From: Eriocheir sinensis
Taxonomy: Eukaryota > Arthropoda > Malacostraca > Decapoda > Varunidae
NCBI RefSeq assembly: GCF_024679095.1
Contig: NC_066520.1
Coordinates: forward strand, 7,019,351-7,083,350
Reading direction: 5' to 3'
Length of the DNA stretch: 64,000 nt
The first letter of the stretch is position 1. Every line of letters begins with the position of its first letter. Shown piece after piece: positions 1-9,995 of this stretch. The position numbers and the translations under genes were made by a program. The notes below the pieces were generated by a model. It saw nothing but the letters and a program-made list of their open reading frames with translations. It was not told the origin of the DNA and searched no databases.

Positions 1-594
1 TTTGGTCTATGAATGCTGACAGCCCAGGATGATCACGGATGGAATAATAACAGCGGTGGAAAACGCTCAATTGGTGGAATACAGCGACACAAAGATGCCC
101 TAACCGAATTACTCAGTTTGCGGAAAGTACTCAGTTCCCACATCTCCACTAACCCACCCTGTCCTGCTTCTCGACCTCCCTCCCGCTTACCTCACAGCAC
201 CAGGAAAAGATGCCAAGTACAGCAAACCTTTCAACTAAAAAAATCATTAAAAAATCAAGAAATAAGTGAGTGAAACACTGATAACTGCATCGTGTTGCTC
301 GGAGAGCAGTTTAAATGCCCGACGTAAACATGCCACGCCCCTGGGCCTTTAATCATTAAAAACCTATTTAGAAGTTAGATACCTCTTTCACATTTGGTGA
401 AAATGTTGCCGAAGCTAAACTCAGTTTTTCAGTGCGGTTAACTCAATTCTCAATTTTGGTTGATTTTTCACTCAAAAAATATGATACTCGTCCCATAAAG
501 TTTGCCCAGAAACTATTGACTTCAGAACTAGTGATGTTTTTTACAATCTCTTTTCATCACTAGACACAGCCCCATTGTATACTGAGAAGCAATT
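1..594. other. No recognisable gene
   Basis: An 86-codon frame at 13-273 has no recognisable domain and a composition typical of chance. The stretch is moderately AT-rich with no clear repeat ends. It ends at the 8-bp target duplication of the next element. Confidence 0.5.
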
Positions 595-1141
595 ATGAAA
601 TCCAGAGGTGGGCAAGTGCGGTACTTAGTGCGGTAGTACTGCATCACAAAAAAAGTACCGCACTACTGCAAAATTTCTGAATATACCACACTACCGAAAA
701 CCACACTAAAAAATCCTGCGGTACTTTTTTGTGGTACTGTGAAAACTATTGAAGATGACATTTGCAGCGCGGCATGCTCACATAATTTTTTTTTTTTTTT
801 AGTTAATCTGACTCAATCAGTCAATCGGTATCAGTCATCAGAATCAATGATTCAATCATTTTGACTTTTCAGTTATTGTTCAAAATCAAATACTAAATAG
901 ACAGACCAAACTACTACGCTGCGAGTCTTCTTTAACCCGCACAGTGCCAGCCATTTCAACCCTGAACCCACCCGTGGTGCCGGATGATTTTTTTTTTTTT
1001 GTTTGTTTGTTTTTGAGCTTAAACAATCTTAAGCAATTGTAAGATAATGAAAAAACATGCAAAAAGGGGTTTAGCAGAGTGAAATTTTTTTTCAAACCTA
1101 CCAAAGATATGTTGGTGTTGCCTCTCGTTGGTGCATATTAA

Positions 1142-1804
1142 CCCCTTCACTACGGCCGGGCCAAAACAGCGCCCCATGCCGTATCTGAGATCGCCATGTG
1201 CGCTGATTTTCAAATGTCACTATTGAATATAACAAGTTTTCAGCCATAAACTCAACATAATCATCATGCATTATATATGAAATCATGCAGAATTAAATGG
1301 CGCACATAAAGAAACTCACTACAGCTGGGCCAAAACTGCGCCCTGTGCCGTATCCGGGATCACCGCGCGCCAAATTTCAAATGTCGTTATTGAATATAAC
1401 AAGTTTTCAGCCATAAATTCAACATAATCATCATGTATCATATATGAAAACATGCAGAATTAAATGGTGCACATAAAGAAACTCACTACAGCCGGGCCAA
1501 AACAGCGCCCTGTGCCGTATCCGAGATCGCCGCGCGTGTCAAAGTTCAAATGTCACTATTGAACATAACAAGTTTTCAGCCATAAACTCAACACAATCAT
1601 CATGTATTGTATATGAAAACATGCAGAATTAAATGGTGCACATAGAGAAACATAAATTAATTGATAATTTTGAGATGTAAGCATGAATATAGTGATAAAA
1701 TAACTCGTATATTGGCTAAAGCGAGCCAGGACGCAGTATGCGTGTCCTCGGATATGGTACGGGGCACACAAGGACGCAGTATACGCGTCCTTGTGTTGAA
1801 GGGG
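1142..1804. mobile_element. piggyBac-like MITE nested in the hAT element
   Basis: TTAA occurs at both borders (1138-1141 and 1805-1808). The ends are CCCCTTCACTAC on the left and, read inward, CCCCTTCAACAC on the right. A TTAA target with C-rich CCC(C)TT ends is the signature of the piggyBac superfamily. Near the right end are two short palindromes built on GGACGCAGTATGCGTCC. There is no transposase ORF. Its position inside the hAT-like element shows that it inserted later. Confidence 0.75.
1148..1650. repeat. Tandem repeat, about 168 bp x 3
   Basis: Three head-to-tail units start at about 1148, 1317 and 1484 with CACTACRGCYGGGCC. Each continues through AACAAGTTTTCAGCCATAAA. Spacing is 169 and 167 bp. 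The array makes up most of the interior of the piggyBac-like MITE, so it probably amplified inside the transposon. Confidence 0.85.
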
Positions 1805-2083
1805 TTAAATGACAGTACTCTCACTCGGTTTTACATAGTTTTTATTAGTTACTGAATCCTCATCAGACATGTCTGATAAGTTGATAACATATCCTCAATA
1901 CCAAACGTGAATAACTCCGAGTAAATCTGTTCGTCACCCAACCCAAGGCGGTGCGCCATGACTGCCTCTGACGATGACTGTACAAGCACTAACATGATCG
2001 CCGCTCACGTCCCGTACAAAGTTTTCTTTCATGCATAACATACTATATCTGTTTTTTAACTTCATTGTAACTTCTCTATTTTA

Positions 2084-2088
<5 letters not shown>

Positions 2089-2120
<32 letters not shown>
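2089..2120. repeat. (CT)n microsatellite
   Basis: A perfect CT dinucleotide run of about 32 bp inside the hAT-like element. Confidence 0.95.
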
Positions 2121-2124
<4 letters not shown>

Positions 2125-2176
2125 CTTTTCAATGTAGCCAAGATCAATATTGTTTGATTAGAAGAAGAAGAAGAAA

Positions 2177-2177
<1 letters not shown>

Positions 2178-2227
<50 letters not shown>
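2178..2227. repeat. (ATT)n microsatellite
   Basis: About 16 perfect ATT units inside the hAT-like element. They follow a short AAG run. Confidence 0.95.
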
Positions 2228-3051
2228 CTCGATTCAAATTTCCACACGGTTGCTTCACTGAGGCCTGAGATGCCAGTGCTTAGAGCTTTCCCACGGTCAG
2301 TCTCGCTATTACCAGTTGATGTGTTTTGTCTTAATATGTTGGACAGTTTGAATGTTTCACACTGTTCCCGTCATGATTTTCCTATATTAGTAATCTTTCA
2401 TTTTCGCTCAAATGCCGGAGAATTCCTCCCCTTCCTCCCCTCCCCCATATCCTCCCTCCCTTTCCTCCCTGGCTACTGCAGCTGTTATTCAAGGTCGCAC
2501 CACCCTTCCTTCCTTCCCACCCCCCACTTCCTCCTCTCTCACATGATGCTGATCTCTCCTCTTCCCCCTTCCCTGTCCCCTCCCTCCTCCCTCAGAGAGT
2601 TGCAGTATTGACCACAAAAAAAAAAATGACATGTCCCACACATATCTTTTCCTCCCCCTCCATGTCCCTTTTTTTTATTTTGACTACCGCTACCGCAGTA
2701 CCGCACACCGTGTACCGCACTGGGAAAGAAAAAAATGGGACCGCACTATCGCGACCGCACTACTCCGGAAAAAGGACTACACTACTGATTTTTCAGTACC
2801 GCGCCCACCTCTGATGAAATCAGTGAACAGATCCCTGTTGGCTATTGCAAATCTCCTACAGTACCCTCTCAAGTTTCGCGCTCGCTTTGTTCTGGAGGTA
2901 TAGCGCTAAACTCGAAGATCGCGAAACTCGAGGTATTGAAAACACTGAAAATGCACTTACGACTGAAAACTTTTCGTTTATCGATCGTGAAGGTTATTTT
3001 TTATAATTCAAGCATTTATTCATTTATATGGGATTAATTGATAACATAGGG

Positions 3052-3104
<53 letters not shown>
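3052..3104. repeat. Poly(A) tract
   Basis: An uninterrupted run of about 53 A inside Tigger-like copy 1. It could be the tail of a decayed retroposed fragment, but no body is recognisable upstream. Confidence 0.9.
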
Positions 3105-3107
<3 letters not shown>

Positions 3108-3713
3108 ACTACTCTAATACAATGAACTACTCATTAACCAAATAAATAAAACAATAACCATTTAATTGTAATTACCTTTTCTGTTATTCCATTTGTTATA
3201 ATAATGTTATATTAATACACTACTACAAAACATCTCATCACTAACTCATGCCAACTTTTCTAAGCTGTGTAAAAAACAAGTTGTGACGTGCCAGTTTCAA
3301 ACACGTGCAAAACAGTACACCACACCACACCACTCCCCCCCCCCCCCCCCCCTCCTCATCCCCACCTCATCACCCTCACGCTGGCTGATGTGGGGATGTG
3401 TTCAAGCAAGGGGGGGGGCAAGGAAACTGGCAACGCGTTGAAAGTGGAGGGACTGGACTGGGGATGGACTTGCCTCACTGCACTGCCTATCAGTGATGAA
3501 AAAGGTGAGGCGTTTGCGCGATATAGAAGACATCGGTCAACACAAGCTGAAGCAGAACTGTCGTATTTTCTTATTTATCTCAGCACGTCTTCTCTGAACC
3601 CGAAATTGTCCTATATTTTTCACTTTTTATATATCGAAATTACTTTACATCAGCTTCAGATATCGGGATTTCCTGTATCTGTTCTGACTCGTGGAGATTT
3701 TTTTTTATTTTTT

Positions 3714-3744
<31 letters not shown>

Positions 3745-3934
3745 GTGAGCCATTGCGCCGGTAGACTATCCATCAGGGCCTGATGGTCGGCTCCGAGCCC
3801 ATCATGGTCCAGGCAACTGTTTATAGTAGCACCATTATAATTGGCTCATGCTGCCCCACGGAGCTCACTTTTTTCCTCCTTTACTCCCTTGTTATCTCAA
3901 AATACGTACCTTGGAAAAAGGGGGAAAACAGGAA

Positions 3935-4543
3935 GAGAGAACAGGTCATTTTAAAGCCACAGATGAAGCCTTATGATCGGCTGAGCTCTGAAAACATGCT
4001 TGTGATTCGCTGGAATTCCGATGACGTCATCACCGGCGCTCACCCGGTCAGCCGCCTCGCTGCCTTGGGGCAGTGTCACTCAGGCCGTTTTCCTCTAACC
4101 GTAGTGGCTACTGGCAACGCCCGTGCGCCTATCCGGGAGCGAGTTGTTGGTTGTCCATTACCTGGTGTTACACTGGGAGTGCTTTGTTTACATTGTGGAT
4201 GTGGATACAGGCAACCAACCTTGGCCGTGTGTGATGCACACCAGGAAAAGTTGGAGTTGCCAGTTGCCCTAGCTGGCACCAACGCGGTGGGAAGAAAAAG
4301 CACTGTGTGACACCAGCTTACAGATAACCGTGAACTCGCTCCCGGTTGGGCATACGAGCATTGCCCATAGCCCCAACGGTTGGACGAAAACGGCACTTGT
4401 GACACCGCCTTAAGGCAGTGAAGCCACTTATAGGGTGGGCGTCGGAGATGACGTCATCGGACTCCCAGCGAATCACAAGTGTGCTTTCAGAGCTGTCAGC
4501 CAATCGTAAGGCAGCTGCCTTCAACTGTGGCTTCAAAATGACC

Positions 4544-4577
<34 letters not shown>

Positions 4578-4625
4578 CCATAGCCACAATGTTTGGAGGA
4601 AAACGTCCAGTGTGATACTACCTTT
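3935..4625. repeat. Foldback core shared by both Tigger-like copies
   Basis: The segment from about 3945 (GGTCATTTTAAAGCCACAG) reads as an imperfect inverted repeat of the segment ending near 4545 (CTGTGGCTTCAAAATGACC). The arms are about 150 bp and each carries GATGACGTCATC. The spacer contains the motif GGGAGCGAGTTGTTGG, which returns near 12,272. A diverged right arm returns at 14,600-14,690. The foldback therefore appears to have been inside the ancestral element before the two copies moved. Confidence 0.6.
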
Positions 4626-5194
4626 AAAGGTAGCCTGTATGACGCCGATGGTAAGTAGATGTGACCCGTACTTGTCAAAGCAGCACGAAACTCGGGGTGA
4701 TAATGCGCGAAAGTCGGGATGGTAAGAATTTAGGACTAACCACAAAACTCGTGGATTGCGAAACTTGGATAGCACAAAACTCAAGAGGGTACTGTATATC
4801 GCAGTGGTATAAGAAAATACACCTTTGGGGGCATTGTGGACATTTCTCGTGTGTCGCAGGTGTGTGTTTTGATTGGTGGTGACCTATTGGTGTCTTCCAC
4901 TCTCATTGGGGTCATTTTAGGGCCTCCCTGCACTATGATTAATTGAAAAAGAGGCCTCTAAGCATGAAAGTTGGTATGAAGGCAGTCTAAGTGGTGATCT
5001 GCTGATACCTAGGCAAGACCCTCAGCAGGTCACTTGTACAGTATGTAGATCAAGATCAAGATCAAGGCTTGCCTCCCCACCAACAGTCATCAGCTTGCAG
5101 TCATCTAAACAAGTGTTATTGATATCCGGTTTATGGCTAACAGGACACAATGACCTCCTCCCTTCCCTTAAAACCACCACCAGAACAAAACACA

Positions 5195-5590
5195 AGTTGA
5201 GGCAGCTGCAGAGGAGGTAACGCAGATCCCAGGGTCTGGTTTCTCGAGCACAACAACTGAGGATATTAAAAACATGCATGCGTAGGCCATCACTGCTGAA
5301 GACCTGATGGCAGAGAACAAACTTGCTGAGCTAGACCAAAGCCAAGAGAAGGAGAATGTGGATAATGTCAGACAGGAGGGTCTGTCTTTAGCATTGATTT
5401 CTGAGCTACTCAGCCATGGGGAACTGATCAACCACACCCTCAGGCAAGATTCAACACTCACCAGTGCTTCAGACAGGTGTGGCATCAGCAGTAACAAAAT
5501 ATTGGAGGGCTATTTGGACACACACCACAGATGCATGAACTCCCTCAAACAAAAGCAGATCACTGAGTTCTTAATTTTACTTGCCCATAA
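5195..5590 (+). pseudogene. Tigger/CENP-B-type transposase C-terminal relic
   Basis: One frame runs from about 5195 to 5625, with an internal stop just before 5286 and an ATG at 5307. It shows the order usual at the C-terminus of Tigger/jerky-type transposases. First comes an acidic stretch ending in ITAEDLMAENKLAEL. An amphipathic segment around LSLALISELLSHGELI follows. A final LKQKQITEFL corresponds to the common basic, Q/T-rich tail. No DDE core or helix-turn-helix is recognisable upstream, so only the tail survives. A long hairpin interrupts the end. This is a family-pattern call; an unrelated ORF cannot be excluded. Confidence 0.4.
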
Positions 5591-5672
5591 CCAAGCACAG
5601 CCTGAGCCCGCCCCTGAGCGGCAGTGACTCACAGTCACTCAGGGGCAGACTCAGGCTGTGCTTGGTTATGGG
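5584..5672. repeat. Near-perfect 35-bp inverted repeat (hairpin)
   Basis: Arms at 5584-5618 and 5638-5672 differ at two positions. The 19-nt spacer itself contains AGTGACT/AGTCACT, so almost the whole 89 nt can fold. The left arm is the end of the Tigger-type relic frame; the right arm is the same segment in reverse. This looks like a local template-switch duplication. Confidence 0.9.
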
Positions 5673-7967
5673 TACAAAAAATTAAGAGCACAGGGTCAGG
5701 GACACTAACACTTCCTGAAACCTCTGCTACTTCGGAGTCTGAGCCCGCACCCTTCCAAGAGGCTGACTTTGGCAGGTTCACCAACAATGAAGCTGATAAC
5801 CTCCTTGCCGAGTTCCTGGGGTGGACAGGAATAAAATTCACCCAAGCCTCAGAGCCCCAACCCCCCTACCAAAGCATGCAGTGCTGCACAGTATGATTCC
5901 TTTAGCATAATTCAAACTAAAAAAATATCAGTACCATAATTTCATCCAAACCTATAAATTGCCTTCGTGTCATTCTAGTATGATTAAATATAGTACTGTA
6001 ATTCCAGACTTAACATCATACCTCATGGTATACCTTGGGGGGGCAGAGCCGAGGCCACACCAGTGACCAAGCCTCTAGAGTCAAGGTTCAGGTCAAGACA
6101 GGATGGGTTAACTACTTTTACTACCCTGCTGGCCTCCCCCCATTTCTGGGTCATGGAGCTGAGACAGACACACTCACTCTCAGACAGCTGTGGTTTGGTA
6201 CACAAAAATACAGGAAAATCATTTTTAACTTTGGACGATACTGTGCTATGAACAGAAATTGTACTTGCACCGTCTATACCATACACTAATATAATTTTGT
6301 ACCATGCTCTTCCCACTACCCACTTCAAAGTCAACAGCAAGGTGAGAAATAACATGTGAATTCTATTGTACAGTAATATACTGATTTATTATTCAACTGT
6401 TTAGCTGTTTGTGTGTTACTATTGCCTCCAAAAGTGAAAGAAAAGCAGGAGGAATGTGGAAGATATGGTAAGTTGTAGAGGTCTGGGTACCAATTAGAGT
6501 AAATTTCATTGATTCTATCATTTGTCCATCATGATTTGCTACACCGTGAGGGCTTTGCAGTCCCATTTAGGTGTGATATATGAGGGGTGGGTGTATCATA
6601 CATACCTGAGAAGCAGATGCAGTACCCTTTTCCTGTGCCTCCATCTTGAATGTTTTTTAAGTATTATAGTTCGTCTAGAGGTGTTTTTCCATGTCATAAA
6701 TTTACTTGAATGAATATAAAGTCCATATTTCTTCATTCCATCTGCATACTAGGACTGCCATGCTCTCTCTTGGTTGTGTTGTGATGAACATATTTTCAGT
6801 CTGAAAAAAAATTGCAAACTAATTAATGCACAGCTGAAAATTATCCATTGACAAATAAACAGCAGGAAAGACTGTATGAGACTGGATCTTGCAACTTGTA
6901 GACCTCTCAAGCTGAGGACATCTGAACTCATGTGAACTCAACATAGGCGAGCAGAGGCCGGAGCAGCTGTCTGGTGGGAGATGATTGTTACAAGGGTGAA
7001 GGTGGTGTCGAGTGAGTCTTGATGGTTGGGGAATGTGTTAATACATATTTGCATCACCAGGTGATGTAGCCATGTTTACAAGCTATTGAGATGCTTTTAA
7101 AATCAGCTGGACACTGCCAGCCATCTGCCATGGGAAGGACCCCCCCCATCCCCCATAAAAAAAGTTTAAAGTAGATGTGAATCAAATGAGTGTAATTTTC
7201 CTTACTTTTAAGTTAAGCACTGCTCATAGAAAAATGAAAAGAAAACATGGCAGACACCACTAAAATCTTTTTGTTTTAGAGGGTATCAGTGCTGCAGAAT
7301 TTAAAGGACAGGAGCCTGATGTGTTTATGCTTGGCCATTTAAATAGTACTTCCTATGATGCTTCACATTCACTTGTTAGATTACAATTTTGTTCCCCAAT
7401 TTTCTGGAGGATTTCAAAGATCACTTTCTTGAGGCAGTCTGGCAACCCTCCCATTGTGGGCAATAGAACACGCCCAGGGCCAAGCAAGAGGGGAGGTGGT
7501 GGCCAACTGGTCAGCATGCGAGCGTGGTGAGCCTGTCAACCTATGTTCTGGTCCTATTGATGCACACTGACAATTTTCAACCAGTGCTGATTGGCTAAAT
7601 ATTACCCACATGCCCAGGTCTTCAAGCAACCCTAACTTCAGTGACATCGTTCAAATGGAGCACCGGGGGCCCAAGCAAGTCATACATCACTATAAATAAG
7701 ATGCATCTGCACCACTAGTGGGCTGGGGTTGCCCATGAGACCCCTCAAGAAAGCCTACTGGTGCTATAGGCAGCACCAAGAAAAGAACAAAAAACATGTC
7801 ACCAAAAGACTTGGAGAGGGGAAGGGATAAAGAAGACAAGTACGTAGTATTAAAGGAAAGAAAGGACCATGAATTGGAGGACGACACAGGCCAACAGATG
7901 TGGTTATTGATCACTTGGTGTGTATCAGGAAATTCATGTATTGTCACCTGTCTTTCAGTACCTCTAA
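5673..7967. other. No recognisable gene
   Basis: Weak frames only, the longest about 110 codons, with no family resemblance. A frame at 5624-5896 continues past the hairpin with acidic, proline-rich content and could be further decayed transposase tail. No element borders could be fixed before TAA at 7965. Confidence 0.5.
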
Positions 7968-8577
7968 GGGCTCCTTCACACAACATATGTTTTCAATGAT
8001 TCAAATGTAACCCTTTAGACGTGGCCGTGCCACCACGTCTGGCAGCGCGACCAAATTTGTGGTGGTGATGTAAGTTGTTTTTATGCGCGGCTTGTGTTGG
8101 TGGCGCCACCACATGTTTACATGGAAACTAATAGATGCACGTGTGTACAACGTGAGTGCAAAAGTGGAAGCAGAAAAATCTGATTTTGATATTGAACGTT
8201 TCATTGTTGAAATTCAGTCAAGGCCTGCTTTATGGGATTTGCATGACGATGACTACTGCAACAAGGAACTGAGGAGGAAATGCTGGGAGGAGCTAAGGAT
8301 TTTGTCAGGATTTTGACACAGATCACTGTTCAGAGAACAAAATAATCCCTTCATTGATTGGTGCTGCAAAAGAGGGTGAACCCAATATCTTCTCTGTCGT
8401 TGCCTAGGCCTATGCCACTTGCATAATAAAGTGTACAGTATACCAGCAGTTGTTGCTTCTTCTACCTCCATGACGAGATTGAGCTCTGTTGGGGGCGTTA
8501 CTGGTGGTCACGAAAAATGATCACACCACAAAAAAAATTTAGTGGTGCCACCGTGGTGGAGTCGTTTGAAGGAGCCT
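7968..8577. mobile_element. PIF/Harbinger-like element carrying a MADF exon
   Basis: The left end is GGGCTCCTTCACACAAC and the right end, read inward, AGGCTCCTTCAAACGAC. Both are flanked by TAA (7965-7967 and 8578-8580), matching the 3-bp TWA duplication of PIF/Harbinger. Subterminal GTGGTGGCGCCACCAC-like palindromes sit near both ends. The interior holds a short MADF-domain frame instead of the DDE nuclease. Non-autonomous elements that keep only the DNA-binding partner gene fit this family, which normally encodes both a nuclease and a Myb/SANT- or MADF-like protein. Confidence 0.7.
8083..8316 (+). CDS. MADF-domain protein fragment
   Basis: A 77-codon frame. From residue about 37 it matches the start of a MADF (Myb/SANT-like) DNA-binding domain: an IERFIVEIQSRPALWD helix with the conserved RPxLWD core, then DDDYCNKELRRKCWEEL. 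The second half of a MADF domain is missing, because the frame stops soon after EELRILSGF. A splice donor-like position near 8300 or a truncation could explain that. It lies wholly inside the Harbinger-like element. There it would act, if expressed, as the element's DNA-binding accessory protein. The start codon is uncertain; residues 1-30 may be non-coding. Confidence 0.6.
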   Translation: MRGLCWWRHHMFTWKLIDARVYNVSAKVEAEKSDFDIERFIVEIQSRPALWDLHDDDYCNKELRRKCWEELRILSGF

Positions 8578-9030
8578 TAAGGGGAATCAGGGAGAAGCTC
8601 CCTGAACACAAAAGTCTATTAAATTTTAGCTGTGGTGAGTCCTGGGATTTGGCTGCCATAGGACACTAGGGGCTACTGAGTCGCCCACTACCGTGTAGAT
8701 TCCCATACACATTTCATGGCTAGGGTCAAAGTGGTTTTGATCACATAAATAAAATAAAATACATACATATATGATAACAGAAGAGCAGTTGGTTAAGTAT
8801 GAAATGAGATATCTGAGTTAATAAAACCATATTCATAACAACGATAATATGATCAATGGATTGAAATGTGCATACCCAGGGAGGTCAAAGGGGACAGAGC
8901 CCCTCTGTTAAAAGGCTACATATATATTCACTATGGGCTACTTCAATGCCCGCTACCGCGCAGGTTACCACACACGTTCCATGGTTATTTTCACACTTGT
9001 TTTCACCTCTAGTCCTTCCTCGTGGTTTTC
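8578..9030. other. Intervening sequence with diverged direct repeats
   Basis: No ORF. About 80 bp near 8665-8745 resembles about 80 bp near 8932-9010 (GGGCTACT, CCCRCTACCG and CACACATTTCATGG-like blocks in the same order), suggesting an old duplication. Confidence 0.4.
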
Positions 9031-9540
9031 CAGGAGGTTTACAGAGAAATGTGACAGAGGAAGTGAGAGGGAGATGGGAGAGAAACACCGGGAGAGTAAG
9101 ATGTTGGTAAAGAGATTGGTTAGGGAGAGTAAAGAGAGAGTGGACGAGGATTTTGATAGGAAAATTTCAGCAAAATACTGGGAGAACATAAGAATTTTCT
9201 GGAAAAAAGTTAAGAGAAATGGGAGGAGAAAAGAATGACATTTGTAGCATGAAGAGGACAGGTGGGGTGCTTGTGAGAGGGAATGTATGAAAGCAGCACT
9301 TTAGAACTGCAATGAATGAGAGTGGGAGGGAGAGCAGAAGTGACTTGTGTAGGAATAAAGATCAATGTAGGGCAGCCAGATCCACAGGGGAGGGTGGAGA
9401 GAGGTGAGATAGAGGAGGCATTGAAGAAGTTAAGAGTAGGAAAGGCCCCTGGAGCTGATGGCATAACAACAGAAATGCTAAAGTATGGAGGAGGTGTAGT
9501 TGTGGAATGGAAATTATGGATATATAACCTAGCATGGGAA
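9030..9540 (+). pseudogene. Non-LTR retrotransposon (family 1), 5' part
   Basis: Reading frames at 9046-9235 and 9390-9540 carry the linker and start of a LINE reverse transcriptase. A basic helical linker with ENIRIFWKKVKR is followed by the RT entry motif LRVGKAPGADGITTEMLKYG. The frame is interrupted at 9541 in the middle of the stretch that would read WEQGEVPENW. The sequence resumes exactly at 17,039 after the hAT insertion. The same family occurs at 25.3-28.4 kb. Several frameshifts make it inactive. I cannot assign the clade from sequence alone. Confidence 0.8.
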
Positions 9541-9670
9541 CAGTGGTGTACCGAAGGGGGGGGGGGGCCATGGGGCCATGCCCCCCCCCTTTTGCAAAAA
9601 AAAATAATAATGAATATATAAATGCTACAGGAATATAATAGGAATATGTATATTAGTATTATGATTACGA

Positions 9671-9708
<38 letters not shown>

Positions 9709-9711
9709 GTG
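9671..9711. repeat. (GT)n microsatellite
   Basis: About 20 TG units with one GC interruption, near the left end of the hAT element. Confidence 0.95.
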
Positions 9712-9995
9712 GAGTTGAGAGCTCTGTGGCACTGACTGACCGAGTTATTTCCCCTTTGTTTTTGTTTTGAGTTAATGTTAGGATATAAGGTGTGCTCTGA
9801 GTGAAAAAAAAGTAAGATGTTAAATGATGGGTTCATAAAATTGTGTGTAGGGTTCGATGTCAAGCTGTCAACTGAAAGCAGCGGAGGGGTGTTTGTAGTG
9901 GGAGTGGCGAGACAGGAAGAAGAGGAATGCGAGATTGGTATGGCTCTGGCAGAGAGAGAGAGCACGAAAGTCGTAAGTGTGCCTTCTCTCCTTCT

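Larger units (their letters stand above)
603..2813. mobile_element. hAT-like non-autonomous DNA transposon
   Basis: The left end reads CAGAGGTGGGCAAGTGCGG and the right end, read inward, CAGAGGTGGGCGCGGTACTG. Both are typical of hAT terminal inverted repeats, which begin CAGAGGTGGGCA in many families. The element is flanked by a perfect 8-bp duplication, ATGAAATC, at 595-602 and 2814-2821, the length expected for hAT. Just inside each end, short GCGGTACT/AGTACCGC motifs are repeated many times in both orientations (about 610-745 and 2690-2800), as expected of subterminal transposase-binding sites. No transposase reading frame is visible. The interior has been filled by a piggyBac-like MITE, two microsatellites and a pyrimidine-rich stretch (2405-2600). 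It is therefore a non-autonomous derivative needing a transposase from elsewhere. Confidence 0.85.
2859..4794. mobile_element. pogo/Tigger-like non-autonomous transposon, copy 1
   Basis: The ends are inverted: CAGTACCCTCTCAAGTTTCG on the left and, read inward, CAGTACCCTCTTGAGTTTTG on the right. Both are flanked by TA (2857-2858, 4795-4796), the target duplication of the Tc1/mariner/pogo superfamily. About 100 bp inside each end, further CGAGTTTCGCG-type motifs repeat. The same two ends recur in inverted orientation at 12,046-14,911, which defines a family. No transposase ORF is visible. The assignment to pogo/Tigger rests on TA plus the CAG-type end and is less secure than the element borders. 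Confidence 0.75.
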
